Program-made: the position numbers and the translations under genes
Part shown: in pieces, positions 27,726 through 38,314 of the stretch
Layout of the letters: each line of letters begins with the position of its first letter
How positions within the stretch are numbered: position 1 is the first letter of the stretch
NCBI GenBank assembly: GCA_963850535.1
Contig: CAWKMC010000016.1
Coordinates: 164,954 to 228,953, forward strand
DNA: 64,000 nucleotides
Direction of reading: 5' to 3'
Origin: JAMXLO01 sp963850535
Lineage (GTDB): Bacteria; Pseudomonadota; Alphaproteobacteria; Acetobacterales; Acetobacteraceae
The notes under the pieces: generated by a model
Databases searched by the model: none
What the model was told of the DNA's origin: nothing
Seen by the model: only the letters and a program-made list of their open reading frames with translations

Positions 27726-28775
27726 ATGAACGATACCGCAATCGCACCGTCGTCCGACCGCCAGGCATTTTACGACAGGATCGGCGAACATTCGCTGGCG
27801 CCGCTGTGGGAACGTCTCCACACGCTGGTGACGCGTTCACCCGCCACACCGGCACGGCCGGCGAAGTGGGACTACGATGACGTGGTACGGCCTTTCCTGA
27901 TGCAGGCCGGCGACCTGATCACCGCCAAGGAAGCCGAACGCCGTGTGCTGATCCTGGAGAATCCGGGTCTGCGCGGACATACCTCGATCACGCATTCGCT
28001 GTTCGCCGGACTGCAGCTCATCATGCCGGGCGAAGTGGCGCCGGCGCACCGCCATACGCAATCGGCCCTGCGCTTCATCATCGAAGGACACGGCGCCTAC
28101 ACCGCGGTGGAGGGCGAACGCACCTTGATGGAGCCAGGTGACTTCGTCATCACGCCCAACTGGACCTGGCACGACCATGGCAATGACACCGATCAGCCGA
28201 TGGTCTGGCTCGACGGTCTCGACGTGCCGCTGGTTCGACTGCTCGACGCCAGTTTTGCGGAGCCGGCGAATGCCGACAGCCAGAATGTCACACGGCCGGT
28301 CGGGGACAGCCTCGCGCGTTATGGTGCCAACATGCTGCCGGTCGACTGGCAGCCCGCCGTGAAAAGTTCGCCGGTGTTCAGTTACCCTTACGCGCGGTCA
28401 CGCGAGGCGCTGGCGACACTCGCGCGCAATGGCGATCCTGATGCCTGCCATGGCTACAAGCTGCGCTATGTCAATCCGGCGTCGGGCGGATCGGCAATGC
28501 CGACGATCGGCGCCTTTATGCAGTTGCTGCCGGCAGGGTTTGCTGCTGCACCGTACCGCTCGACCGACGGTACTGTGTTCGTTGTTGTCGAGGGCAATGG
28601 CGAAACAGTGGTAGGCGATACGACGTTTCGCTGGAAGCCGCGCGACATCTTCGTGGTGCCCAGTTGGCACTGGCATCGTCACCGCGCCGACAGCGAGGCG
28701 GTGTTGTTCAGTTTCTCAGATCGCCCTGTGCAGGAGACGCTGGCGCTATGGCGCGAGGAGCGTGGCCGCGCCTGA
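27726..28775 (+). CDS. Gentisate 1,2-dioxygenase
   Basis: 349 aa bicupin. The first cupin shows the iron ligands in APAHRHTQSALRFIIEG and later TWHDHGN; the second has the DIFVVPSWHWHRHRA segment. DYDDVVRPFLMQAGDLI and the N-terminal layout match gentisate/1-hydroxy-2-naphthoate dioxygenases. It opens the gentisate ring to maleylpyruvate. No maleylpyruvate isomerase or hydrolase is adjacent. The ribosome site is GGAGGAAGGG before ATG at 27726. Confidence 0.9.
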   Translation: MNDTAIAPSSDRQAFYDRIGEHSLAPLWERLHTLVTRSPATPARPAKWDYDDVVRPFLMQAGDLITAKEAERRVLILENPGLRGHTSITHSLFAGLQLIMPGEVAPAHRHTQSALRFIIEGHGAYTAVEGERTLMEPGDFVITPNWTWHDHGNDTDQPMVWLDGLDVPLVRLLDASFAEPANADSQNVTRPVGDSLARYGANMLPVDWQPAVKSSPVFSYPYARSREALATLARNGDPDACHGYKLRYVNPASGGSAMPTIGAFMQLLPAGFAAAPYRSTDGTVFVVVEGNGETVVGDTTFRWKPRDIFVVPSWHWHRHRADSEAVLFSFSDRPVQETLALWREERGRA

Positions 28776-28787
28776 GCACGGCCACGC
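28760..28787. terminator. Perfect 8-bp hairpin between convergent genes
   Basis: GCGTGGCC and GGCCACGC flank a 12-nt loop that contains the gentisate dioxygenase stop codon. It sits between convergent genes and could stop transcription from both sides, but has no U-tract. Confidence 0.35.
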
Positions 28788-28796
28788 CCATCTCCA

Positions 28797-30314
28797 TCAG
28801 CCTTCGTTGGATTGATCGAGATTCACGCCGACAAACACCGGCGTCCCATTGCGGATGATGCGCAACGCCACCGCGTGGTCCTTCACCGCAGTGCGGATCG
28901 CGGTTGCTGCCGCGGACGGTAAGTCGACGGACTTTCCGCCTACACCCACGATTACGTCTCCCGATTGCAGTCCGGCCTGCTCTGCCGGCGAACCCGGCTG
29001 CACTTCGCGGATCACCACTCCGTTGGTGCCGTCAGGCACGTCGAGCTGATTGCGCATATCAGGTGACAGCGGTGCGAGTGCCAACCCCAGCTTCTCGCGC
29101 GACTGCTGCGGGCTCTCATTTTTGGCCATCTGCTCGCCGGGCAACTGGCCGACCTTCACCGAGACCGTCTTGTTCTGGCCATCATGCAGGACCTGCAGCT
29201 TGGCCTCGTCGCCCGGCTGCACCGCCGCGATGTCAACCGCCAGGTCGCGCGGGTTCTTCACCGCCTTGCCGTTCACCGAGGTGATGACATCGCCTGCCTG
29301 GACACCGGCCTTGGACGCCGGAGCGTCGCTCTGCACGCCAGCAATCAGCGCACCCGAATCCTGGCCAAGGTTCATCGCCTTCGCCATCGTCTGAGTGACC
29401 TGCTGCGCCTCGACGCCGATATAGCCGCGCGTCACCTTGCCGGTCTTTTCAAGCTGCGCAACGACGGTCTTGATCGTGTCCGACGGAATTGCGAAGCCGA
29501 TACCGATCGAGCCGCCCGATGGCGACAGGATCGCGGTGTTCATGCCGATCACCTTGCCATTCTGGGTGAACAGCGGCCCGCCCGAGTTGCCCTGATTGAT
29601 CGGCGCATCGATCTGGATGAACTGATCATACGGTCCCTCGCCGATATCGCGGCCCTGCGCCGAGACGATGCCGGCAGTCACCGAACCGCCAAGGCCGAAT
29701 GGATTGCCCATGGCAATCACCCATTCGCCGGGCTTCACGTTCTCGGAGTTGCCAAGCTGGATATACGGCAGCGACTTGTGCGCATCCACCTTGAGCACCG
29801 CAATGTCGCTGCGGGCATCGGTCCCCAGGACCTTCGCCGGCAGGACGGTACCGTCGTCCAGCGTGACGGACACGGTCTTGGCGTTCTTCACCACGTGGTT
29901 GTTGGTGACGATCGTGCCGTTTTCATCGACGATGAACCCCGAGCCCCGCGCCTCAACCGCGCGCATCTGCGGGCCGGACTGGCCGAACGGACCCATGCCG
30001 CCGAACGGGGACTGCCGGAATGGCATTGGCAGCTGCTGCATCTGGTCTTCGTCAGAGGCGCTTCGCTGCAACTTTGTGGTGATCTGGACAACTGCAGGTT
30101 TTACCTGGGTGACGAGCGAGGAGAAATCCGGCAGCGGGTTCGGAACGCTTGTTCCCGGCGGGTTCACCGGCGCCCCCGGGGTGGCTTCGGTTGCGGCAAA
30201 GCCGGCCTGTCCGGCGGCAAAGCCGCCCAACGCGGTACCAGCCATGAGAACTGCCGCCAGTGCAGAGCGGCGCCAGGCCTTTGGCCGAGCACCGTCCCGA
30301 GAAAGAAGTGTCAT
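28797..30314 (-). CDS. degP: Do-family serine protease (DegP/HtrA)
   Basis: 505 aa. N-terminal signal segment (SALAAVLMAGTALGGFAAG), trypsin-like domain with His140 (IVTNNH), Asp170 (DARSDIAVL) and Ser244 (GNSGGPLF), then two PDZ domains (about 290-380 and 405-500). Periplasmic protease/chaperone for misfolded envelope proteins. Proline/methionine-rich Q-linker near 90-115 is the LA loop. It is followed by mlaC and mlaA upstream on the same strand, all envelope maintenance. Confidence 0.93.
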   Translation of the reverse strand: MTLLSRDGARPKAWRRSALAAVLMAGTALGGFAAGQAGFAATEATPGAPVNPPGTSVPNPLPDFSSLVTQVKPAVVQITTKLQRSASDEDQMQQLPMPFRQSPFGGMGPFGQSGPQMRAVEARGSGFIVDENGTIVTNNHVVKNAKTVSVTLDDGTVLPAKVLGTDARSDIAVLKVDAHKSLPYIQLGNSENVKPGEWVIAMGNPFGLGGSVTAGIVSAQGRDIGEGPYDQFIQIDAPINQGNSGGPLFTQNGKVIGMNTAILSPSGGSIGIGFAIPSDTIKTVVAQLEKTGKVTRGYIGVEAQQVTQTMAKAMNLGQDSGALIAGVQSDAPASKAGVQAGDVITSVNGKAVKNPRDLAVDIAAVQPGDEAKLQVLHDGQNKTVSVKVGQLPGEQMAKNESPQQSREKLGLALAPLSPDMRNQLDVPDGTNGVVIREVQPGSPAEQAGLQSGDVIVGVGGKSVDLPSAAATAIRTAVKDHAVALRIIRNGTPVFVGVNLDQSNEG

Positions 30315-30482
30315 GATGCCTCCATAGGATTACTTCGCGATTCGAGGGACATCACGGCGATATCCCGTCGCGCTGAAGATGCGACGGCGCGCGTGACCGT
30401 TCCCCCGGTGCAGCGATTAAACCGCTGTCATGTCAATTAATGTTCCGTCATCCGCCGGACGGGCGGATTGGGGCTTCCTCGG

Positions 30483-31100
30483 TCAGCCGGCTTCGGCGAC
30501 CTGCTGCCGCATCGCGTTGATCAGCGCGTCGATATTGTTGTTGTTGTGGCTCAGAAAGGATGCATAGTCCTGTCGCTGGGTCAGGCGCAGCGACGTTCCT
30601 TCGGCCACGACATCGACAATCTTAGGGTCGCCGGCCGGACTGCTGACAATCCAGTCGACACTGGTGGGTGGATTGTTCGGCCGTTCCACAACGGTTGATA
30701 CAACCGCGTCGTCGTCCCGCCGTTGTGTGCGGCCCATCTGAAAGCGAACGCCGCGGTAATCGCCGATCTTCGACGTGATGTTATTCACCAGCACCTGATG
30801 GAACAGCTCCATATAGCGATGCTGCTGGTCGGCTGAAGCGGTGCGCCAAAAACGTCCGAGGCAGAACCGGGCCACGCCGTCGACATCCACCCCACTGTCG
30901 ATGATCTCCGTGAGCCTGGCCCGCTTATCTCGTTCACCGCCCGGTCCGTTCACGACTGAAACCAATTGATCGCCGATGCTCTTGATCAATGCGCTTGCTT
31001 TATCGTTGGCTCCCTGAGCATCTGCGGGGCTAATCAGCCAGTGAGAGGCCGGCAAAAGCCACGCAGCGGTCACCACCATGAAATTGCGACGTTGAAGCAT
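30483..31100 (-). CDS. mlaC: MlaC-type phospholipid-binding protein (Ttg2D)
   Basis: 205 aa with an N-terminal export signal (MVVTAAWLLPASHWLISPADAQG). The MlaC/Ttg2 fold is seen in SGVDVDGVARFCLGRFWR, HQVLVNNITSKIGDYRG and a C-terminal NIDALINAM helix. It shuttles phospholipids between outer-membrane MlaA and the inner-membrane MlaFEDB complex. It lies 22 bases downstream of mlaA. The 168-base gap before degP holds no gene. Confidence 0.88.
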   Translation of the reverse strand: MLQRRNFMVVTAAWLLPASHWLISPADAQGANDKASALIKSIGDQLVSVVNGPGGERDKRARLTEIIDSGVDVDGVARFCLGRFWRTASADQQHRYMELFHQVLVNNITSKIGDYRGVRFQMGRTQRRDDDAVVSTVVERPNNPPTSVDWIVSSPAGDPKIVDVVAEGTSLRLTQRQDYASFLSHNNNNIDALINAMRQQVAEAG

Positions 31101-31122
31101 GATTACTTATGGCCTCGAGCGT

Positions 31123-31941
31123 TCAGTTGCGTGATGCGGTGGGAGAGTAGGTCACCTGACCCGGTGTGGCGGATTGCGGGAACCATACAGGGATCGTCGC
31201 CCGGTTGTCATTGCGAGCGTCGTCGATCTGCGATGTCCGATGTTGTCGATACAAACTACGGAAGGTCGCATAGGGATCAAGTGCGGTCTTCTTGATGCTG
31301 TCAATGTCATCGAGGTGACGCTCGCGCTGGTCGATGCCATTCATCACCCAGCGGGACCAGTCAAGCGCACGCACCGCGGCGCCCTGACCCACCCAGGTGA
31401 ACGGGTCCATGACGGCGTTGACGCCGAGGCCGATGCCATCCCGCGGATCAGACGGCCCGAACACCGGCAGGAACAGATACGGCCCCGCCGGTATCCCCCA
31501 AAGCGCCATCGTTATACCGAAATCGTTGTCGTGATTGGGATAACCCCAGTCGGACGCGACGTCGAAGAACCCGAGCACACCAGCCGTCGTGTTGATCAGG
31601 AACCGCATTGTCGTGTCGCCGGCGCGGCGCGGCTTACCCTCCAGCACGTCATTGCTGAACTGCACCGGTGAGCCAAGGTTGGCCAAGCTGTTGTGAATGC
31701 CACCGCGAACAGATGCCGGCACCACGTAGCGATAGCCCTGCGCCACCGGCTTCAGGATCGCGGTATCGAGAGCGTTGTTGAAGGCGTAGATGGCGCGGTT
31801 CGTCGGTTCGAGCGGATCGTTTGTCTCTTTGTAGTCCGCCACAGCGTCGGGATCGCTCGCCGGTGGCGGAGTGGCGCAACCGGCTAGCCCACCAAGCAGC
31901 ACGGCAGTGATGACCAGCAGGCGGCTTGGAGTGGCGGGCAT
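31123..31941 (-). CDS. mlaA: MlaA (VacJ) family lipoprotein
   Basis: 272 aa from ATG at 31941. Lipobox LLGGLAGC gives Cys22 as lipidation site. VacJ signature: NDPLEPTNRAIYAFNNALD, SNLGSP-like LANLGSPVQFSNDVLEGK, GFFDVASDWG and YLFLPVFGPSDPRDGIG. Outer-membrane component that removes misplaced phospholipids. In operon with mlaC. An upstream in-frame ATG exists at 31980 but would spoil the signal peptide. Confidence 0.93.
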   Translation of the reverse strand: MPATPSRLLVITAVLLGGLAGCATPPPASDPDAVADYKETNDPLEPTNRAIYAFNNALDTAILKPVAQGYRYVVPASVRGGIHNSLANLGSPVQFSNDVLEGKPRRAGDTTMRFLINTTAGVLGFFDVASDWGYPNHDNDFGITMALWGIPAGPYLFLPVFGPSDPRDGIGLGVNAVMDPFTWVGQGAAVRALDWSRWVMNGIDQRERHLDDIDSIKKTALDPYATFRSLYRQHRTSQIDDARNDNRATIPVWFPQSATPGQVTYSPTASRN

Positions 31942-32121
31942 CGGCTTCCTCGGTCGATCGTCAAGGCGGAGACGGAACATATTCTGATGCTTCCATCGTC
32001 CGATCCCAGGGTTGATTACGAAGAATTTTGCGGACACTAGGCGTCGGGTGGCCATCGTGCAACGTGCCGCAATCCCCAGTTTGGCCTTGCATCGGCGCGC
32101 ATCGCCGGAGGAAAACACCGC

Positions 32122-33066
32122 ATGGACGACGTGACTCCGGGCTCCGGCTCTGCGACGCTCGAACGCTGGCTGACCGGCCCTCGATTTGGCGCGCTCCCGG
32201 CACGTGGTGCGGCTCAGCGGCCGCCGTTGCTGTCATTCGAGTTCTTCCCGCCCAAAACCGAGGCGCTGGAGCAGCAGCTCTGGACCTGTATTCGCCGGCT
32301 GGAGCCGCTGCAGCCACGGTTCGTATCGGTGACGTACGGGGCCGGTGGGACTACGCGGCAACGCACCCACGCAACCGTCGCGCGCATCGCGCAGGAGACC
32401 GGTCTGGTGCCGGCGGCGCACCTGACCTGCGTCGGAGCCACGCGCAACGAGGTGGACGAGGTGGCGCGGCAGTACTGGGATGCCGGCGTGCGCCACATCG
32501 TAGCACTGCGGGGCGACCCGCCTCCGGGAGAGAGCTACAGCCCGCATCCCGACGGGTACGCATTCGCGGCGGATCTCGTGGCGGGGCTGAAACGCGTTGC
32601 GCCGTTTGAGATCTCGGTGGCGGCCTATCCTGAACTTCACCCCCAGGCGCAGTCGCGGATGACTGACTTGGACAACCTCAAGCGCAAGCTCGATGCCGGT
32701 GCCAATCGGGCGATCACCAACTTCTTTTTCGATAGCGCGGTGTTCCTGCGCTTCCTTGACCTGTGCTTGGCGGCGGGCATCACCGCGCCGGTGGTACCCG
32801 GTATCATGCCGGTGACCAATCTGGCCGGGCTTCGCCGGATGTCGACCTTGTCCGGCGCAAGCATACCGGAATGGCTGGCGCACATGTTCGAGGGTCTGGA
32901 CGAAGATCCGGACACCCGCCGCATGGTCGCAGCGATCGTCGCGGCTGAGCAGGTCCGACTGCTGCAAGCCAATGGCATCGACGAATTCCACTTCTATACG
33001 TTGAATTGCCCAGAACTGACCTACGCCATCTCCCACATCCTCGGCGTGCGATCTCTGGCGGCCTGA
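32122..33066 (+). CDS. metF: Methylenetetrahydrofolate reductase
   Basis: 314 aa with ribosome site CGGAGGA. TIM barrel MTHFR: LSFEFFPPKT with the catalytic Glu, FVSVTYGAGG, HLTCVGATRNEV, ALRGDPPPG, and FHFYTLNC near the end. It reduces 5,10-methylene-THF to 5-methyl-THF for methionine synthesis. The 180-base divergent gap to mlaA was inspected and no SAM riboswitch is recognised. Confidence 0.95.
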   Translation: MDDVTPGSGSATLERWLTGPRFGALPARGAAQRPPLLSFEFFPPKTEALEQQLWTCIRRLEPLQPRFVSVTYGAGGTTRQRTHATVARIAQETGLVPAAHLTCVGATRNEVDEVARQYWDAGVRHIVALRGDPPPGESYSPHPDGYAFAADLVAGLKRVAPFEISVAAYPELHPQAQSRMTDLDNLKRKLDAGANRAITNFFFDSAVFLRFLDLCLAAGITAPVVPGIMPVTNLAGLRRMSTLSGASIPEWLAHMFEGLDEDPDTRRMVAAIVAAEQVRLLQANGIDEFHFYTLNCPELTYAISHILGVRSLAA

Positions 33067-33115
33067 CGGTCAGGACATTGGCCCGACGCGCACCTGCGCG
33101 TTATATCGCAATCGC

Positions 33116-35306
33116 ATGAGCGGATACCTCTCTCAGCTCAACACCGCGCAGCGCGAGGCTGTCGAGACGGTCGACGGTCCCCTTCTGGTGCTGGCTGGCG
33201 CCGGCACCGGCAAGACACGTGTGCTGACCACCCGATTTGCTCACATCCTGATCACCGGCCGGGCATATCCAAACCAGGTGCTCGCGGTCACCTTCACCAA
33301 CAAGGCCGCGCGCGAGATGCGTGACCGGGTCAGCGCAATCCTAGGCCGACCGGTCGAGGGATTATGGCTGGGCACTTTCCATGCCCTGTGTGCACGGATG
33401 CTGCGGCGGCATGCCGAGCAGGTCGGGCTCAAGCCGAACTTCACGATCCTCGATACGGATGATCAGCTGCGCCTGCTGAAGCAGGTGATGGAGGCGGCGC
33501 GAACTGACCCCAAGCGATGGCCGCCGCCTGCATTGATGGGCATTATTCAGCGCTGGAAGGATCGGGGGCTGACGCCGGCACGATTGACGCTGGCACATGA
33601 AACCGACTTCGCCAACGGAGCTGCCAAAGAACTGTACGAAGCGTACCAGGCGCGGCTGCGTGCGGTGAATGCCGTCGACTTCGGCGATCTGCTGCTGCAC
33701 GTGACCGAGTTGCTGCGCAACAACGCCGACATACTTGCGCAGTATCATCGCATGTTCCGCTACATCCTGGTCGATGAGTATCAGGACACCAACCTAGTGC
33801 AGTACCTCTGGCTCCGGCTGCTGGCGCAGGGCCACAGGAACATCTGCTGCGTCGGCGATGACGACCAGTCCATCTATTCGTGGCGCGGTGCAGAGGTGGA
33901 GAACATCCTGCGCTTTGAACACGATTTCCCAGGCGCCCGCATAGTCCGGCTGGAAGAGAACTACCGTTCCACAGCGCCGATCCTTGCGGCGGCATCGGGG
34001 TTGATCACGCACAACGAGGGACGGCTTGGCAAGACGTTGCGCCCTGGGCGCCTGGACGCGACTGGCGAACAGGTCGCGGTCGTCGGTCTCTGGGATTCGG
34101 ATGAGGAAGCCCGCATGGTCGGCGGACGCATCGAGTCGCTCCGGCGTGATGGCGATAGGCTTAGCGAGATGGCGATCCTGGTGCGTGCAGGGTTTCAGAC
34201 CCGTGCATTCGAGGAGCGCCTGAACACGCTCGGCATCCCATATCGCATCATTGGCGGCGTGCGCTTTTACCAGCGGCAGGAGATTCGCGACGCCATCGCC
34301 TATATGCGGCTGGTCGTGCAGCCGGCCGACGATCTCGCATTTGAGCGCATCGTCAATGTGCCGCGCCGCGGCATCGGCGAAGTGGCGTTGCGCGCGATGC
34401 ACGAGAGCGCGCGAACCGATGCAGTGCCATTGATGGAGGCCGCGGCAAAACTGGTCGCTGCCGGCGAGCTGAAAGGGCAGGCGAGGTCGCAACTCGGCGA
34501 GTTGCTGCGCGGATTTGCGCGATGGCGTGGACTGCTTGAAACCGATGGACATGTGGTGACAGTCGCGACGCTGCTGGACGAGAGCGGCTACACCGAGATG
34601 TGGCAGAAGGACAAATCGCCGGACGCAGCCGGGCGACTTGAGAACCTGAAGGAGTTGCTGCGTGCGCTCTCCGAGTTCGAAACGCTTGCGGGCTTCCTGG
34701 ACCACGTCTCACTGGTCATGGAGAACGATGAAGCGGCCGAGGGTGATCGCGTCAGCCTGATGACCTTGCACGGCGCGAAGGGACTGGAGTTCGACACTGT
34801 CTTCCTGCCCGGATGGGAGGAGGGGCTGTTTCCGAACCAGCGCGCATTGGACGAGGGCGGCGTGAAGTCACTGGAGGAGGAGCGAAGGCTGGCCTATGTC
34901 GGCCTCACCCGCGCGCGGCGGCGCGCGGTTGTTTCGTATGCTGCGAACCGACGGATTTATACCAACTGGCAGAGCAGCATTCCGAGCCGGTTCATCGAAG
35001 AACTTCCGGATGCCGACGTGGAACGAGCCGGCTCTGCCGCACTGGCACGCGAGGCAGCGGTATCGCTGACGGTGTTCCCGCGGCAGTTCCCGCGTGGTGG
35101 CACGGCGGCAGCGGCCGACCGAGCCATGGGACCAGCCGGCTCGACCGGCCCGCGCCGATGTCATTCCGGTGGGCGCCAGGGTGTTCCATCAAAAATTCGG
35201 CTATGGAACCGTTCGCGCGGCAGAGGACGAACGGCTGGACGTCGCCTTCGATAAGGCCGGTGAAAAGCGTGTGCTGGATCGTTTCGTCGAAAAGGTGGGC
35301 GTCTGA
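33116..35306 (+). CDS. uvrD: UvrD/PcrA-type ATP-dependent DNA helicase (frameshifted near 35100)
   Basis: About 730 aa. Superfamily 1A helicase: Q motif LNTAQREAV, Walker A LAGAGTGKT, Walker B LVDEYQDTN, CVGDDDQSIYSWRGAE, motif IV/V around MTLHGAKGLEFDTVFLPG and VI YVGLTRARRRA. A frameshift near 35100 separates FPRQFPR from the conserved C-terminal DVIPVGARVFHQKFGYGT domain (Tudor-like, RNA-polymerase-binding in PcrA). The literal first frame runs to 35254 with a scrambled tail. As the gene is close to essential, a consensus error is the simplest explanation. Confidence 0.92.
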
Positions 35307-36218
35307 GTGCGCGGCGCCACGTCGTTGCGCTGGAAACTGTCTCGGTCGATGTGCCGGAGACGGCGCTGGAAGCCTATGAGGCGGCACTGTCCAGCGTCTG
35401 CTCCGGCGTCAGTTTCTTCCACAACACGACGATGGACCGCTGGCGGGTCGAAGGACTGAAGCCTGTTGGCCGTGACGAGCCGGCACTGGCCGCTGCGTTG
35501 GCGCTGGCGGCATCGGTCTCAGGCTGCGACGTTGTTCTGGAACGTGCGCCAACGCTCTCCCGACGGATGGTTGGCACGATCCTATGCCTCGTTCGCGGAA
35601 CAGCTGATCGGTCGTAGGTTCGCGGTTCGCGGCAGCCACTTGCACCACGCTCCCGTTGCGGGACGGATCACGCTGACGTTGGATGCCGGCCTTGCCTTCG
35701 GGTCCGGCGAGCATGGCTCTACGCGCGGCGCGCTCCGAGCACTGGAATTTGCGGCCCGGCGGCGGCCGCGGCGCATCATCGATGTGGGGACCGGCAGCGG
35801 GATATTGGCATTGGCCGCCGCACGCCTGCTGCACCGACGCGTGCTGGCCGTCGATATCGAGCCGCAGTCCGTTCGCGTGGCGCGGTCGAATGCAAAGGAT
35901 AACCGGCTTGGTCCGCTGATCACGACCAGGGTGGCGGACGGTTGGCGCGCTCCAGGCGTGCGCCGGGCTGGACCCTATGACCTCGTGTTGGCCAACATTC
36001 TGGCGCGGCCGCTGCGCCAAATGGCGTGGCGGCTGGGCACCAATCTCGCGCCCGGCGGACGGGTCATTCTGGGTGGTTTCATGCGCAAGCAGGCGCGCGA
36101 CGTCCTCGCCGCTCATCGCCGCCAAGGCCTCCGACTGGAGCTTCAGCTGCAGGAGGCGGAGTGGACGACCTTGTTGTTGCAGCGGCCGGGACCAGGGTCT
36201 CGCAGGAGTGCGTCATGA
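35303..36218 (+). CDS. prmA: Ribosomal protein L11 methyltransferase (frameshifted near 35560)
   Basis: About 300 aa over two frames. The first (up to about 35560) has VDVPETALEAYEAAL and a middle domain ending VVLERAPTL; the second continues PDGWLARSYASFAEQL, DAGLAFGSGEHGSTRGAL, the SAM motif DVGTGSGILALAAARL and the PrmA NILARPL motif. One extra base in ACGCTCTCCC explains the break. The start codon is not clear: the frame enters at the uvrD stop, with no ATG/GTG before the first conserved residue, so a further indel near 35307 is likely. It trimethylates L11. Confidence 0.85.
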
Positions 36219-37994
36219 CTGCAGAAATGTCCGACCGGCTGGCGCGTCTGCGCCAGGAACTGAGTGCGCGAGGCCTGTCCGGCTTCATCGTGCCGCGTGC
36301 CGACGAGCACCTCGGCGAATACGTCCCCGCCTCGGCCGAGAGGCTAGCCTGGCTGACCGGCTTCACCGGCAGCGCCGGACTGGCCGCGGTGCTGCCGGAC
36401 AAGGCCGCGGCATTCACCGACGGGCGCTATGTCCTTCAGCTTGCCGCACAGACCAAAGCAGAACTCTGGGAGCGGCGGCATATCACCGAGGATCCACCGG
36501 CCCGTCTGGCTGGCCGCCAACGCCCCGGCGGAAGCCAGCATCGGCTACGACCCGCTGCTGATCAGCGAGCAGGGATTGGCGGTCTATACCGATGCGGGAC
36601 TTTCGATGGTTCCGGTCGAGGGCAATCCAATCGATGCGATCTGGCGCGACCGTCCGCGTCCGCCGGCGGCACCGGCTGTACCGCACCCGCTGGAATATGC
36701 CGGCCGCAGCGCCGACGAAAAGCGCGAGCAGATCGCCGGCCTGTTGCGCGACGCAAAGCAGGACGCGGCGGTGATCACTGACCCCGCCTCGATCGCCTGG
36801 CTGCTGAATATCCGTGGCGGCGATGTGCCCTACACGCCGTTTGTCCTCGGCTTCGCGCTTGTCCACGCTGATGGGGGGACTGAGCTGTTCCTCGATCCGG
36901 CGAAACTGACGGATCCGACGCGTGCGTGGCTTGGCAATGCAGTGTCGGTGGCAGACCGCGCGGCGCTGGAGCCGGCCTTGCGGCGCCTTGCCGGCAAGCG
37001 GGTCCGGGTGGATCGATCAGGCTCCGCCGTCTGGTTCGCTCAGAAGCTGCGCGATACCGGCGCGGTTGTCGTGGCGGACCGCGATCCCTGTCTGCTGCCG
37101 AAGGCGTGCAAGAATGACGTCGAGCAGCAGGGGTTTCGCCACGCGCACCTGCGCGATGCCGTCGCCGTCTGCCGGTTCCTGCATTTTCTGGCGGAGTTCG
37201 GTGCGCGCGGCGAGGAGACCGAGTTGTCGGCCGCGGATCGGCTGCTCGCGCTGCGAGAACAGGTGCAGGGCTTCCGTGGCGAGAGTTTTCCGGCCATCTC
37301 GGCGGCAGGCGAGCACGGTGCGATCATCCACTACCGGGTGACCGAGGCGAGCAACCGGCCGATCCGGCGCAACGAGAGCTACCTGATCGATTCGGGTGCG
37401 CAGTATGTGGACGGCACCACCGATGTCACCCGCACGATCTGGATCGGGCCATCCGACCCGCCATCGGAGTTGCGCGAGCGGGTCACCCGCGTGATGAAGG
37501 GTCACATCGCGATCGCCACCCTGGCGTTTCCCGAAGGGGTCAGTGGCGCGCATCTCGATGCTTTTGCGCGACGCGCCTTATGGCAGGTCGGTCTCGACTA
37601 CGATCACGGTACCGGCCACGGGGTCGGCAGCTATCTCTCGGTGCACGAGGGCCCAGTCAGCCTGTCTCGGTTGGCCGCGCCGGTACCGATTGCCGCCGGC
37701 ATGGTCCTGTCGAATGAGCCCGGCTACTACTTGCCGCAGCAGTACGGGATCCGGCTCGAGAACCTGTTGTTGGTGCATCCGGCTGCACTGATGGACACGG
37801 GGAAGCCGTTCCTGCTGTTTGAGACGCTGACGCTGGCACCGTTCGACCGCCGCCTGATCGAGCCGACCTTGCTCGATGTGGCCGAACTCGCCTGGCTCAA
37901 CGGATACCACGCCCGGGTCGTGGCCGAGGTTGGTCCGCTCCTCGACGCGCCGGACCGGGCGTGGCTGGCAGAGAGCTGCGCGCCGATCGGCTGA
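36215..37994 (+). CDS. Aminopeptidase P family Xaa-Pro peptidase (frameshifted near 36501)
   Basis: About 592 aa; the ATG overlaps the prmA stop (ATGA). N-terminal creatinase-like domain (RLARLRQELSARGLSGFIVPRAD, WLTGFTGSAG) in one frame to about 36500; an extra G before CCCGTCTGG shifts to the frame with HRPVWLAANAP onward. The M24 metal site is intact: IDSGAQYVDGTTDVTRT (two Asp), GTGHGVGSYLSVHEGP (His), SNEPGYY and IRLENLL (Glu). Long, eukaryote-like XPNPEP1 layout. Removes N-terminal residues before proline. Confidence 0.88.
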
Positions 37995-38023
37995 TGTGTC
38001 ACTCAGCGGCCTAGCCTGCCGCC

Positions 38024-38239
38024 CTAGCGTGGCGGGTCGTGAGCTCTTGCCCGCGCTGGGAGCGGAGTGAGCTGCACCTCCAGCAGTGCCCGCTGGTGCC
38101 CGTCGGCGGTGCTCCGGACCCGGTAATGTGGCTGGCCGCTCACCAGCGGCAACAGCGCGACAATCTCGTAAGGGCCCGGCGGCACGTGCGGCGAATGCGA
38201 CGCGACGCGCTGGCCGATCTTAAATTGATGGTTGGGCAT
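38024..38239 (-). CDS. Conserved small hypothetical protein
   Basis: 71 aa. MPNHQFKIGQRVASHSPHVPPG begins like an SH3-type barrel; PYEIVALLPLVSGQPHYRVRS continues beta-rich. No export signal. Similar short KIGQRV...GPYEVV proteins are common in Rhodospirillales, role unknown. It is convergent with the peptidase gene, and shares a divergent 75-base AT-rich region with the next gene. Confidence 0.65.
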   Translation of the reverse strand: MPNHQFKIGQRVASHSPHVPPGPYEIVALLPLVSGQPHYRVRSTADGHQRALLEVQLTPLPARARAHDPPR

Positions 38240-38314
38240 TCGGCCGTAGGGTCTTCCCTCCCCGAAAAAGCTCGTTTATACGGCGTTAATTAATCGTGAA
38301 AAACGATATGATCA

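Noticed and set aside
30982..30989. TTGATCAA palindrome
   Set aside because: Lacks the 4-base spacer of an FNR box and lies inside the mlaC coding region.
31942..32121. Possible SAM riboswitch before metF
   Set aside because: No SAM-I, SAM-II or SAM/SAH core sequence or stem was recognised in the 180-base leader.
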